A DNA stretch of 25,752 bases from Akkermansiaceae bacterium UBA1518 (GTDB lineage Bacteria > Verrucomicrobiota > Verrucomicrobiia > Verrucomicrobiales > Akkermansiaceae). How positions within the stretch are numbered: position 1 is the first letter of the stretch; each line of letters opens with the position of its first letter. Below are positions 10,401-17,873 of the stretch, one piece after another. The notes beneath the pieces are model-generated. The model searched no databases, had not been told where the DNA came from, and saw nothing but the letters and a program-made list of their open reading frames with translations. The translations under genes and the position numbers were made by a program. The stretch lies in NCBI GenBank assembly GCA_002323895.1, contig DCQM01000042.1, positions 1 to 25,752 of the forward strand. Direction: 5' to 3'.

Positions 10401-10892
10401 GACTTTAACCTCGAAGTCAGCAGCATCAGGCTGAGTAGTCGTAACCTCCCACTCCTGATCTAGCACCAGTTCGTTGAAATAATCGATCAGCACCGGAGCC
10501 GAAGCCAAGCCCCTAGCAATGCCTTTGCTATCAATATGAATGACAAGCGCGTTGAATTTATTCTTTATCAGGATATCTTTAGGAATCTTAAAACGTTGTT
10601 CTTCACCCAAAGGAATTCCGTCAGACTTAATGATAATTTTGCCATTCAAGAAGACCTCAAATTTTCCTGGGAGGTCAGCCATTGCGATAACCGTAGAGCT
10701 ACGCCAAAGATCCCGCTCGTCCCCTGCGGAGGTCACAAGGCGATCGGGGACCTGAAGAAAACAACGCGCCCATAGTTGCTTGGAAATCTCGGTAGTTCTG
10801 GTCGGAATCTTAGTTCGGGCCCATTGAGCACCTCTGACATCCACGATGGCAAATAGAATACAGCAAGCTACGAAAAAGGAACGGACAACCAT
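7425..10892 (-). CDS. PVC-type heme-binding / membrane-bound dehydrogenase-like protein with HEAT repeats
   Basis: 1155 residues. A Sec signal peptide (VVRSFFVACCILFAIVDVRG, cleavage near residue 20-22) is followed by a beta-rich region with FEVFLNGK (~residue 78), resembling a galactose-binding-like fold. Residues ~207-590 are the propeller typical of the 'putative membrane-bound dehydrogenase' family (TIGR02604): QPTHFSFDARGRLWVAQ, EDRDGDGTYE, NGLTWGPDGWLYGGQG, FGLSFDAEGRLFSGHN. Then comes a helical HEAT-like stretch (~595-1000; LVRFLNHDNLWHRQTAVRLLGE). The C-terminus is the PVC heme-binding domain (TIGR02603) with CASCH at 1031-1035, GGAIGPDLT, and RSLMPPGL supplying a probable Met ligand. 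Substrate is unknown; members are thought to be periplasmic or surface redox proteins. It lies 188 nt upstream of the DUF1592 gene on the same strand. Family assignment is firm, function inferred. Confidence 0.93.
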   Translation of the reverse strand: MVVRSFFVACCILFAIVDVRGAQWARTKIPTRTTEISKQLWARCFLQVPDRLVTSAGDERDLWRSSTVIAMADLPGKFEVFLNGKIIIKSDGIPLGEEQRFKIPKDILIKNKFNALVIHIDSKGIARGLASAPVLIDYFNELVLDQEWEVTTTQPDAADFEVKVEKPEFAAYLGSQFKLSSRPLARTINPIRGRQIPPGKDLLLLETDDDLAVEGLLSEPEIAQPTHFSFDARGRLWVAQYRQYPYPAGLEMTGRDQYYRSKYNRIPPAPPHHDRGVDIISVHEDRDGDGTYETGKNVFEGLNMANSVVRGWGGIWVMHTPYLLFYQDKNGDDIPDGDPEIRLTGFGLEDTHSVANGLTWGPDGWLYGGQGSTTTSRVTRPGFDDPPIYNEGPLVWRYHPSSKKFEVFADGGGNIFGLSFDAEGRLFSGHNGSETRGVHFVQNGQYLKQGKNPGKFGPPPNPFAFGELSMMASTNPVPRFSHLGIFVDAPALPARLQGTLLSVDPLHHYLITSSRSVLGSTFKTSDMGFPLRSKDLTFRPVYLANAPCGGVIISDFREQYIAHGQNYQGQIDPDSGRIYRLRGKKESLIRDRNLEVKTSKELVRFLNHDNLWHRQTAVRLLGERADPTIVPQLKNLLNQKSPHPALEALWTLHQMGELEPKISIQLLAHPVPMVRAWIIRLSGDDGKLEPELFNQILKLARRETNAEVQCQILSTAGCLEYAQGLALAKEIIERPHHLQDPFIPLMAWHVVEAYCKDQAEAVLEVFTNPKLWASPFFLNHIAPRLMRRFAEAGTRGDFLCCARLLELAPDLAARAALMGGFEKAFEGRTIPVLPDELNSRLGRPSLSMRIRRGEVQALEEGTKLLSNSQATSADRLAVIRAFGTYQGNAEVWKKLLALAISVDAPSLNRDAIVALQNYDDKEIGETLVSFYAKSSPEFHSAILNLLSSRPVWALTLLQAVGPNDIPPDDFDRDLLARLVLHDNSKINDLVHEKFPDVEEKNPSLQLDALEKILSVQPGDPYAGESIFMVRCASCHKLFFKGGAIGPDLTRYQRDDLSTMLVSILEPDAEIREGYENVVVTTNDKRLLSGFLSDEDTNSIVLRGFDGADITIPRKKIISLKPAGRSLMPPGLLNGLDDAALRNLFAYLRISQPITK

Positions 10893-10981
10893 TGCGCTAT
10901 CATCACGATGGAAGACAGAGAGAGAAGCAAATTCCTCAAAGCTTTAATCGCAATAAGCCACTCTTGTCAGACAACCCTACC

Positions 10982-11470
10982 CTATTTATTTAATTCCACA
11001 TAAAGAGTCCGAGACAAATCTCCACCCTGATCTTCAAATACCTCAACGGCTCTTTCACTTAGCTTAATGAAGCATAACCCCTCTTTACAGTAGATTCGCC
11101 CATCCAATGATTTTGATCGCGCAACTCCTATCGTGGCCGCCCTTATTCCCTCTCTTAAATTCTGCTTAGAATCAGATGAAGAATACTCTGGAATCTGGTG
11201 AGTGTGAAAATTGACTACCCCAGATACCGAAACTTCGAACTCAGCTGTTTCTAGAACCTCAGAAAAAATAGGATCCGGGCATTCTTTCTCATGGGTGTGC
11301 CAAGATTCACGGACACTTTTGAGAAAGCCTGCTTCTTCTTCACCGATTCGATAATTCACCAACTCATGGCCTCGAATGAGCGTTCGAATTTTGTTATATT
11401 CTTTTTGAGCATTCGAGTGCCCACAGGAACTGAAGGAGACAAGGGCAAGAAAAACCAAGCTTATAGCCAT
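10982..11470 (-). CDS. Small predicted lipoprotein of unknown function
   Basis: Family not recognised. The frame opens at 11500, but the ATG at 11470 is favoured: it is preceded by AGGTGG 3 nt upstream and leaves a compact lipoprotein signal, MAISLVFLALVSFSSC, with the Cys at residue 16 as candidate lipidation site. The mature part is about 147 residues, polar, with alternating strands (EVSVSGVVNFHTHQIPEY; DGRIYCKEGLCFIKLSERAVEVF). Two Cys in YCKEGLC could form a disulfide. It lies 90 nt upstream of the PVC-type heme gene on the same strand and may share its transcript. No enzyme motif is visible. Confidence 0.7.
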   Translation of the reverse strand: MAISLVFLALVSFSSCGHSNAQKEYNKIRTLIRGHELVNYRIGEEEAGFLKSVRESWHTHEKECPDPIFSEVLETAEFEVSVSGVVNFHTHQIPEYSSSDSKQNLREGIRAATIGVARSKSLDGRIYCKEGLCFIKLSERAVEVFEDQGGDLSRTLYVELNK

Positions 11471-11588
11471 CTTCCACCTAACCCTTTCTTTTCCCCGCAT
11501 TATCAGAATTTAAAAACACTGGAACAGTCAAACCAGCTTTTTCCTAGCTAATCAGTCAACAAAGTATCCAGCTATAAAATCAACAAGA

Positions 11589-12716
11589 CTATTTAGCACG
11601 GAGCATTTCAGCAATCTTAGGCCGGTTCTCTTGAAGTAAACCGTAATCAAGTTTGAATCCCACAGGAGCGAGAAGTCCTTCTAAAAATTCATAAACTGGC
11701 CTTACCTCCTCAAAGGAACTAGAGACACCATCCAAAGCTGTAGCGCCGTCATTCGTCTTCACCGTCTTATCTGCCCCTTTTTCTAAAAGAGCCTTCACAA
11801 GTTCGACACGGCCGAAAAATGAAGCGACATGCAGAGCCGTCGCGCCATCATCCTTCTTCACCTCAATATCCGCACCATTTTCAATGAGCAGTAGGGCGAT
11901 CTCAGTCCGATCAAAAACCGCGGCTACTTGCAAGGCCGTGCTTCCGTCTTCGTTAACGGCCTGATTTAAGTTCATTCCCTCTGCGAGGTATTTCTTAACC
12001 ACTTCTTTGTTTCCTAGAACCACTGCATTCCCGACCAGCTCCGCTTTTATAGCATTGGAAGAAGCATCGCCCCCTGACTCTTGAAGCATCTTAGCGATCT
12101 TTGGCCGGTTCTTCTTGAGTAGATCGTAATCAATTTCGAATCCAGCAGGAGCAAGCGCCCCTTCAATTATCTTATAAAATGGCATTAACTCGTCAAAGGG
12201 CATCATCACTATAGAAAGAGCCGTCGAGCCATCATTTGTTCGTGCGCTGGTGTTTACCCCCTTATCTAACAAGGCCCGCACAATTTCCAAACGACCGTAA
12301 AAAGCGGCAGCATGAAGAACTGTCGAGCCATCATCAATTTTCACCTCCAAGTCTGCGCCAGATTCGATCAAAAGAAGCGAGATCTCGGTATGATCAAAAG
12401 TTACCGCCATCACCAGTGCCGTGCTCCCATTTTCGGCAACTGCTCGATTCAAGTCAGATCCCGCTTCGATGTATGCTCTGACGACCTCGAAATCCCCTTC
12501 TACAACAGCCTCTTCGAGACTTTTTGCAGGTTTTTTTTCTAACGAATCTTCTGATCTTTTTTCTAGATTAATCGAGGTCGCCTCCTCGTTAAGTGAAGTC
12601 GTAGCATCTCCTCGTTCTGCTGCAGAATTATCGGGATCCCCGCAACTTACTTGGAAAACGCAGAAAGCTAATAATAATATTATTTTTTCTTGGATTGGTC
12701 TTTTCATTGGTTCCAT
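11589..12716 (-). CDS. Ankyrin-repeat lipoprotein with internal tandem duplication
   Basis: The frame opens at 12779, but ATG 12716 (or 12707) fits better, because MKRPIQEKIILLLAFCVFQVSC then forms a lipoprotein-type signal. The lipobox residue at -3 is Gln, which is atypical. The body consists of ankyrin repeats (GSTALVMAVTFDHTEISLLL, then ESGADLEV; DGSTVLHAAAFYGRLEIVRAL, then LDKGV) and occurs twice. A unit of three ankyrin-like repeats plus a helical tail (PFYKIIEGALAPAGFEIDYD, then LLKKNRPKIAKML) is repeated with an exact 161-residue (483-bp) offset; unit 1 lies about 12518-12075 and unit 2 about 12035-11592. Ankyrin repeats mediate protein-protein contacts; a periplasmic or outer-membrane scaffold is inferred. 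No partner is visible beyond the neighbouring small lipoprotein, 118 nt downstream. Confidence 0.88.
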   Translation of the reverse strand: MEPMKRPIQEKIILLLAFCVFQVSCGDPDNSAAERGDATTSLNEEATSINLEKRSEDSLEKKPAKSLEEAVVEGDFEVVRAYIEAGSDLNRAVAENGSTALVMAVTFDHTEISLLLIESGADLEVKIDDGSTVLHAAAFYGRLEIVRALLDKGVNTSARTNDGSTALSIVMMPFDELMPFYKIIEGALAPAGFEIDYDLLKKNRPKIAKMLQESGGDASSNAIKAELVGNAVVLGNKEVVKKYLAEGMNLNQAVNEDGSTALQVAAVFDRTEIALLLIENGADIEVKKDDGATALHVASFFGRVELVKALLEKGADKTVKTNDGATALDGVSSSFEEVRPVYEFLEGLLAPVGFKLDYGLLQENRPKIAEMLRAK

Positions 12717-13048
12717 TGAATAAGCGCTAACTCGGTAGTCGTTTTGCAAGCGCCCTAGTTTCTTCTTTATCATCCCCATGATATTATATCGTCATCAGAA
12801 CCGAAAAACGAAAAAAATATAACGACTCCTTTGAAAAGGTGTCCTCCATTAGAATACGATCTTCAAAGACATCGTCACCTTCTCGCCTTGGACCAAAATA
12901 TCCGCATGATTTTCTGTCGCTTCCCAGGTGGCCCAGGTTCAGTCAAAGCAACGAGCTTCGAGGGATCGAGCTAGGATCTTTGAAAGGCTGGACATCTAAC
13001 CAAAAAATTATCCAAGTTATCTTGCTGCTAAAAGAATAAGCACTCTCC
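12717..13048. other. Intergenic stretch with possible degraded coding remnant
   Basis: About 330 nt between two minus-strand genes. The part next to the ankyrin gene (12717-12780) was read as possible extra N-terminus and rejected. Between about 12849 and 12938 the minus strand reads an open 27-29-residue stretch ending ILVQGEKVTMSLKIVF and a stop, without a start codon. The plus strand over the same bases also has short open frames (12839-13039). No hairpin with a T-run was found. It may be a decayed gene end or simply non-coding. Confidence 0.3.
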
Positions 13049-14191
13049 CTAGTCTTTATTTAATTTCGCATTAAAAGGCGCAATTCTTTTGGAAACCACT
13101 TGTGCAAGCTCTCTCAAATCAATCTTTCCCAAGCCTTCAACCCTCTGATCCTCGAGCTTCGAAAGGTCATATTCATAAAGAGTTTGAAGCCACAATAATG
13201 CTCCTAGCGCTGAAACAAGCTCCCCCGAGTGACCAAGTTCATCATTAAATAACTGTCGCTTCTTTCTCTTACTCTCGGCCCTTGTTTTTCGGTTTGGATC
13301 CAAGATATACTTCACTCCAGATAATTTCTGATTCCGTAGTCGATCAATGAGTTCGTAAGCTCCAAGGGCATATGGGCAAAATAAAACCTTATTTTTCGGA
13401 TACTTCTCTCGCAAAGCAGCAATCAAAGTTTCGTTAAATTCGGTGACTTTTTTTTGCGCCATCTTTGATGCCGACTGTTCCACCTCATGAGGCTGCTTTG
13501 CCCAAGGAAGCGCGACCATAAATGTGACCTCTGAGTTTTGGGCAATCGCAAAGTCAAACCAACGACTGTAATGTTCTATCGAGCTATCCCGCGGTGAGTA
13601 GTAAGTCATTACTAGAAGATCAATTTTCTTAGTCTCTAGAATTTTCTTCGCTTGCTCACGTTTCTTTTTCGCAGCCCACAGGCCACCCGGAGAGCCGTTT
13701 GCACCACCACTAAAAACTGAATATTGGGTATGGCCCTTGATATCGCTTGGGATCATTTTCGCTAATTTCCATACACTCGGCTGGAAAAAACTATGGCCCA
13801 TATATAGTCCATGATATCCCTTGATTTCACCCTCTTTCAGAATGGCGTTGCTTGGGGAATTTTGAGCCTTAGGCGGCTTAATCACCTCTTCCCGTATTTG
13901 AGACTCTTCTTCACCCCTCTGCTGGGCCCTAAAGGCCCTTGCTTCAATGAGCGTCAGAACTCCGTCTTTATTAGTATCGGCCTCAGGGAATTCTTTGAGC
14001 GCTTGTCTAAGCCGCTCGTTATTTTTTGAAGAAATTTCCCCCTTTAAAGGAGAAGCAAAAAGGCTGGGCGCCAGCAGAAGTGAGAATAAAAATACGCAGA
14101 TTTTGGGAGTGCTCCAAATCCAGTTTCCCCTATCAATTAAAAGCTGGTCACTTGAAACATTAACGGGCGGCTCTTGAGAGTAAAATGTCAT
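13049..14191 (-). CDS. Secreted EF-hand plus SGNH-hydrolase-like protein
   Basis: The frame can start at GTG 14251, but ATG 14191 is preferred (380 residues) because the first 20 residues precede a conventional signal segment (ICVFLFSLLLAPSLFAS). Using numbering from 14251: a canonical EF-hand loop D92-N94-D96-G-V98-T100-E103 sits right after the signal, then a linker, then an alpha/beta domain resembling SGNH/GDSL hydrolases: GHS at 152-154 (candidate nucleophile Ser154), a Gly block SGGANGSPGG near 181, LLVMTYYSPRDSS near 212, and a C-terminal FNDELGHSG with D337 and H341 in the block V spacing. Substrate is unknown; SGNH enzymes are usually esterases of lipids or glycans. Ca2+ binding by the EF-hand is expected from the loop. 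It is the first of the minus-strand series, with an upstream palindrome at 14290-14314. Confidence 0.75.
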   Translation of the reverse strand: MTFYSQEPPVNVSSDQLLIDRGNWIWSTPKICVFLFSLLLAPSLFASPLKGEISSKNNERLRQALKEFPEADTNKDGVLTLIEARAFRAQQRGEEESQIREEVIKPPKAQNSPSNAILKEGEIKGYHGLYMGHSFFQPSVWKLAKMIPSDIKGHTQYSVFSGGANGSPGGLWAAKKKREQAKKILETKKIDLLVMTYYSPRDSSIEHYSRWFDFAIAQNSEVTFMVALPWAKQPHEVEQSASKMAQKKVTEFNETLIAALREKYPKNKVLFCPYALGAYELIDRLRNQKLSGVKYILDPNRKTRAESKRKKRQLFNDELGHSGELVSALGALLWLQTLYEYDLSKLEDQRVEGLGKIDLRELAQVVSKRIAPFNAKLNKD

Positions 14192-14541
14192 AGCAATATT
14201 TAATAAACTTCGTCGTCGGACAAATGTTACGAAAAAAATCAACAAAACCACCCCATTAAATCGCTGGTGACGCGTATCACGCTTCCGATGGTGCTAATTA
14301 TTTAAATTATCACCACTTTTGGCTGTGACTCCTAGAAACGTGACCCAACTCAATTTCCCCGACTCCATCTCCAAAAGAGTCTTAATTGAAGGTGTCAAAG
14401 TCATGAACGCCTGCCGAAAGCGTATCCCCTCGTTGGACAATTTATTCGATGATAATCGATAGGCTCTAAAAGCACTGGAAAGAGGAGACTGAATAGAAGG
14501 TTGGACTAGCCAAGCCTAACTTGTGTTGATTAGGTTCCGGC
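14192..14541. other. Divergent intergenic region
   Basis: About 350 nt between the start of the SGNH/EF-hand gene (minus) and the MFS gene (plus). It must hold both promoters, but no convincing -35/-10 pair was identified. It contains the strong interrupted palindrome listed separately (14290-14314). Short open frames, such as an ATG at 14403 reading about 18 codons to a stop, are not convincing genes. Confidence 0.5.
14290..14314. promoter_or_regulatory. 25-bp interrupted palindrome, candidate operator
   Basis: Arms GGTGCTAATT and AATTATCACC are inverted complements over 9 of 10 positions, separated by the 5-nt centre ATTTA. The single mismatch is at the fifth position. The site lies in the divergent region, about 100 nt upstream of the preferred start of the minus-strand SGNH/EF-hand gene and about 230 nt upstream of the MFS start. 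Symmetry, AT-rich core and location fit a dimeric repressor or activator site. As a hairpin it could also act as a terminator in the plus direction (ACTTTT follows), but no gene ends there. Confidence 0.4.
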
Positions 14542-15744
14542 GTGAATTCTAGGAACCAACTACCCTACTACGGGTGGATGATAGTCGCTCTCGCAGCGCT
14601 AGCCATGGTCGCGACCTTACCTGGACGAACCGTCGGTTTAGGGCTAATCACAGAATCTTTGATTTCCGAGTTTGGCATGACCCGTACTGAATACGCGAGG
14701 TTCAATATGATTGCCACCTTACTGGGCACGGCTGGTGCCTTAATCGCTGGGCCGCTTACCGATCGTTTCGGCATACGTGTCACCCTCTCAGGGACATTGA
14801 TCTTATTAGGCTGCTTGGTCATGACCATGAGCCAGTGGATGACGGCGGCTACCGTAATGGCCTTTTTAATTCTGACGCGTACGGTTGGGCAAAGTGCGCT
14901 ATCAACTATCAGCGTCACCAGCGTTGGTAAATGGTTCACGACCCGCTTGGCAATTGCTATGGGTGTCTTCTCTGTAATCGTAGCTATAGGTTTCAGTGTG
15001 GCAATCGTGGGTGCCCAGACACAAATTGCGATTGTTGGCTGGCGCAAAGTATGGATGACAATAGGCCTATCAGTCCTCATATTGGGTTTACTGTGTGTCG
15101 CGTTGGCGAGACGAGGAGAATCGTCTCAACAAGCCAGCGAAGAGCTCGGAAACGGGACCGTTCTTACCTTACGAGAAGCTCTTCTTACACCGTGCTTCTG
15201 GGTTTTTGCTATTGGAATGGCTTTATATGGCGGTTTGATCGCAAGTGTGAGTTTGTTTAATGAATCGATCTTGCGAGAATTAGGCTTTGGCCAAGAGACA
15301 TTCCGTTATGCCATGGCAGGACTGATGAGTGCTGGCTTATTGGGCAATATGATAGCAGCATGGTCGGCGCGCCGAATCGGATTACCACGTGTGATGGCTG
15401 TCAGCCTTGCGATCTTAACCATTGTAATGCTCACTTACGCCCGCTTGCAATCAGACTGGCAAGTCATCACGCATGCCGGTATTTTCGGCTTCTGTGGCGG
15501 CGTGTTTTCCGTGCTGTTCTTTACTGGCTTTGGTCAAGCCTTTGGGCATACCCACCTTGGCAAGATTCAGGGCTGCGCCCAAGCCTTGGCTGTCATTGCT
15601 TCAGCTTTAGGGCCTTGGTGGTTGGCCGATGTCCAGCAGCGCCTCGGTAGCTACTTTTCCGCTATGACAAGCGCAGCGCCAGTGTTCGCCTTAGTCGCAA
15701 TCTGCGCTTGGTTCACCAAGATACCCTCAAGGCAATCGCTGTAA
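14542..15744 (+). CDS. MFS transporter, 12 TM
   Basis: 400 residues, almost entirely hydrophobic helices, consistent with 12 transmembrane segments split 6+6 by a short polar loop (about 188-205). The MFS signature between TM2 and TM3 is present as GPLTDRFGIR. N-terminal YYGWMIVALAALAM recalls the oxalate/formate antiporter-like MFS group, but the substrate cannot be read from sequence. The GTG at 14542 is the start; no good Shine-Dalgarno is visible. GC is higher than in neighbours (for example 53% over 14821-14880 against 40% over 13621-13680), and Ala/Thr/Ile-rich helices account for only part of that; acquisition by transfer is possible. Monocistronic: both flanking genes are on the opposite strand. 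Confidence 0.92.
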   Translation: MNSRNQLPYYGWMIVALAALAMVATLPGRTVGLGLITESLISEFGMTRTEYARFNMIATLLGTAGALIAGPLTDRFGIRVTLSGTLILLGCLVMTMSQWMTAATVMAFLILTRTVGQSALSTISVTSVGKWFTTRLAIAMGVFSVIVAIGFSVAIVGAQTQIAIVGWRKVWMTIGLSVLILGLLCVALARRGESSQQASEELGNGTVLTLREALLTPCFWVFAIGMALYGGLIASVSLFNESILRELGFGQETFRYAMAGLMSAGLLGNMIAAWSARRIGLPRVMAVSLAILTIVMLTYARLQSDWQVITHAGIFGFCGGVFSVLFFTGFGQAFGHTHLGKIQGCAQALAVIASALGPWWLADVQQRLGSYFSAMTSAAPVFALVAICAWFTKIPSRQSL

Positions 15745-16014
15745 TCGATCATCACTATTTTTTAATCCAGCCTCTATAGGACCGATGATCTTCAGCTTGA
15801 AAAAATTACACGCTGAACCTCCCGAAATCGCTATTATCTTAGGCGCTAACAAAATGGCATAGAGGGAAACAGTAGAGTTTATAGACGTCCGATCATTTAC
15901 AGACAAAATATGAATGCCTTGGGCAAGTAGGCAGATCTCGTAACTTCTATTAAATTTTTGCGATTCCCAATCGAGTCACTTTCAGCCCGAAGTAGAGAAA
16001 GGAAAAGAGGGTTT

Positions 16015-17529
16015 TTACTCAGGGCTATACAAACCGCGTGTCGCAATATCTAGGATATCACAAACATTTTTTTTGAGATTTTTTCCAACTGATATTTCGT
16101 CGCCAATTCGAAGATACTCTCGGTCAATTTTGTAAGGAGGCCATGACGGTAAGCCTTCTCCGTTTGGATCCCCGGTTCTCGCAAATTGAACCCATTGATC
16201 AGCCAGGAGTTTTGCAAGAAAATCATCTTTAGAATCAACATGAGTATTAAACACATATTTTAACTCTGCAGCATGAGGAGCCCAACCATTTTTAACGAAT
16301 TCGTATTGGTAGGTGGCCGATTTCACCTTTCGCATCCCTTCCAATAGCTGCCGGGCTGGTTGCACAAACCAACTATCAGTAATATAATTTACCGCGGCTT
16401 TTTGAAGTTCTTCCTGGCTTTCACCTGGATACAACGCCAATACGGTATCTGTTTTATCCTGGTAAAATGCCTTAAGCTTGTTCGTAAAAACCTCACGGTT
16501 TTTAGACTTTGCGAAATACCAAAAATAAGCACCTTCATTTTTGGTTGTACCAATCATCGTTGGAACATCAGCCTGCTCACCCCTTGAAAAGATTTCTGCA
16601 GGATGAGCTGATAACAACCAGCCATCAATCGTTACTCGAGTTTTAAAATAGGACGACCTAGCTACGATTTCTTCCCCAGAGAGCTTTCGTAGATCTTTTA
16701 TCGATAGCCCATCAGCATACTTAAGACCAATCTTCTCTGCACTCCCTACGGGACCGACCGCGTCTTTGAGACGAACGATATTAGGCTCAGCCAATTTATT
16801 GACGTATCCAAACATCCAAGGGCTCTGCATGATTGCCCGGGCAAAGAGCCCCTTCGCTAAAGGTGAAGAACATAGGGCGCTCACGCTAGTTCCCCCCGCT
16901 GACTCCCCAAAGATGGTCACGTTATTTGGATCACCACCAAAACCCTTAATATTTTTCTTAATCCAGCGTAACGCTGCAATCTGGTCGAAGAGACCATAAT
17001 TTCCCGAAACCCCTTTAGGAGACTCGGCAGACAACTCAGGGTGCGCTAAAAAACCGAGGGCTCCTAAACGGTAATTCAAAGAAACAAGAACGACATTACG
17101 ATTTGCAAACCCTTCACCGTCTGAATACCCCTTATGTCCATACCCTTGATTAAGGCCACCTCCATGGATCCAAACCATGACCGGCAAATTAGCCTTAGGT
17201 TTCCCAGCTCGCTTCGTCCAAATATTCAAATACAGACAGTCCTCATTCTGTAAGATTGATTCGTTATTTTTTAGTTTTTGTGGGGCTGCCGCGCTAAATT
17301 GGTCAGATTTCCTGACCCCTTCCCACTTCTCAGGAGGTTTCGGCAAACGCCACCGAAGCTCTCCTACTGGAGGGGCAGCATAAGGAATTCCTCGAAAAAC
17401 ACGTAAGTGAGTTTTCTCGTCCAAGACGAGTCCTGAAACCTTTCCGTGTTCCACCTGCACGTGGAGTTGCTCCGAACCAAAGGACAAGCGAATGCTCGCT
17501 ATTAGTAATGATGCTAATATAGTTTTCAT
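16015..17529 (-). CDS. Secreted type-B carboxylesterase
   Basis: The frame opens at 17601, but ATG 17529 is chosen because the product then begins with a normal signal peptide, MKTILASLLIASIRLSFGS; 504 residues remain, usual for the carboxylesterase family (PF00135). Signature elements from this start are FRGIPYAAPPVGELRW (~45), EDCLYLNIW (~96), oxyanion HGGG at 122-125, and nucleophile elbow GESAGG with Ser210. Glu332 in GTTKNEG and His419 in WAPHAAEL complete the triad. It hydrolyses carboxylic esters; whether the natural substrate is an aryl ester, pectin/feruloyl-type ester or lipid cannot be told. Secretion and the neighbouring sugar-acting genes favour plant or algal polymer decoration, as inference. 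Monocistronic, with its 3' end convergent to the MFS gene. Confidence 0.93.
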   Translation of the reverse strand: MKTILASLLIASIRLSFGSEQLHVQVEHGKVSGLVLDEKTHLRVFRGIPYAAPPVGELRWRLPKPPEKWEGVRKSDQFSAAAPQKLKNNESILQNEDCLYLNIWTKRAGKPKANLPVMVWIHGGGLNQGYGHKGYSDGEGFANRNVVLVSLNYRLGALGFLAHPELSAESPKGVSGNYGLFDQIAALRWIKKNIKGFGGDPNNVTIFGESAGGTSVSALCSSPLAKGLFARAIMQSPWMFGYVNKLAEPNIVRLKDAVGPVGSAEKIGLKYADGLSIKDLRKLSGEEIVARSSYFKTRVTIDGWLLSAHPAEIFSRGEQADVPTMIGTTKNEGAYFWYFAKSKNREVFTNKLKAFYQDKTDTVLALYPGESQEELQKAAVNYITDSWFVQPARQLLEGMRKVKSATYQYEFVKNGWAPHAAELKYVFNTHVDSKDDFLAKLLADQWVQFARTGDPNGEGLPSWPPYKIDREYLRIGDEISVGKNLKKNVCDILDIATRGLYSPE

Positions 17530-17873
17530 TAGTTTTATTTCTATTGAGAGTGAATTACAACAGCCTTCATTTTTGTGCCAATCACAAATCAGCAAGGCCA
17601 AGTCATATCTCTAATGCACATATCATCCAACGGATTCTTCCTGTTTTAAGAAATGCCAGAAAACTCTTGAGCGAAAACATTTTTCTGTGAAACGAGAGGT
17701 AATCTATCTTTCAGCCGTATTTTCAATATGAGCCGTTACTTCCACCTAGCTTATAACATTCAATAAAAATTGTAATCGATTTAAGACCCATGTAGTCGCC
17801 ATTCTTCTCTAGAACTATCATTTAAATCTATTGGGACCGTCCCTTCCAAACTACTCACCTAGCACAATCCTCG
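17530..17873. other. Divergent intergenic region, AT-rich
   Basis: 344 nt between the carboxylesterase start (minus) and the membrane-protein start (plus). The first 72 nt (17530-17601) are in frame with the esterase but look like 5' leader. A TATAAC hexamer at 17752-17757 has no credible -35 partner at 16-18 nt. The only symmetrical element is the near-palindrome at 17833-17843. Confidence 0.5.
17833..17843. promoter_or_regulatory. Short near-palindrome upstream of the membrane/P-loop pair
   Basis: GGGACCGTCCC has perfect 5-nt arms around one central base, 30 nt before the ATG of the two-TM protein gene. Its position would suit an operator or a leader hairpin. Short symmetrical sites of this size also arise by chance, so confidence is low. 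Confidence 0.22.

Noticed and set aside
14568..15080. 170-codon open frame antisense to the MFS gene
   Set aside because: Its Thr/Ile/Val-rich sequence mirrors the transmembrane helices of the real gene on the other strand; no start signal or family match.
15747..15787. Inverted repeat gatcatc / gatgatc after the MFS gene as a terminator
   Set aside because: The loop is about 30 nt and no T-run follows the second arm; a neighbouring 6-nt inverted repeat (ttcagc/gctgaa) is also too weak.
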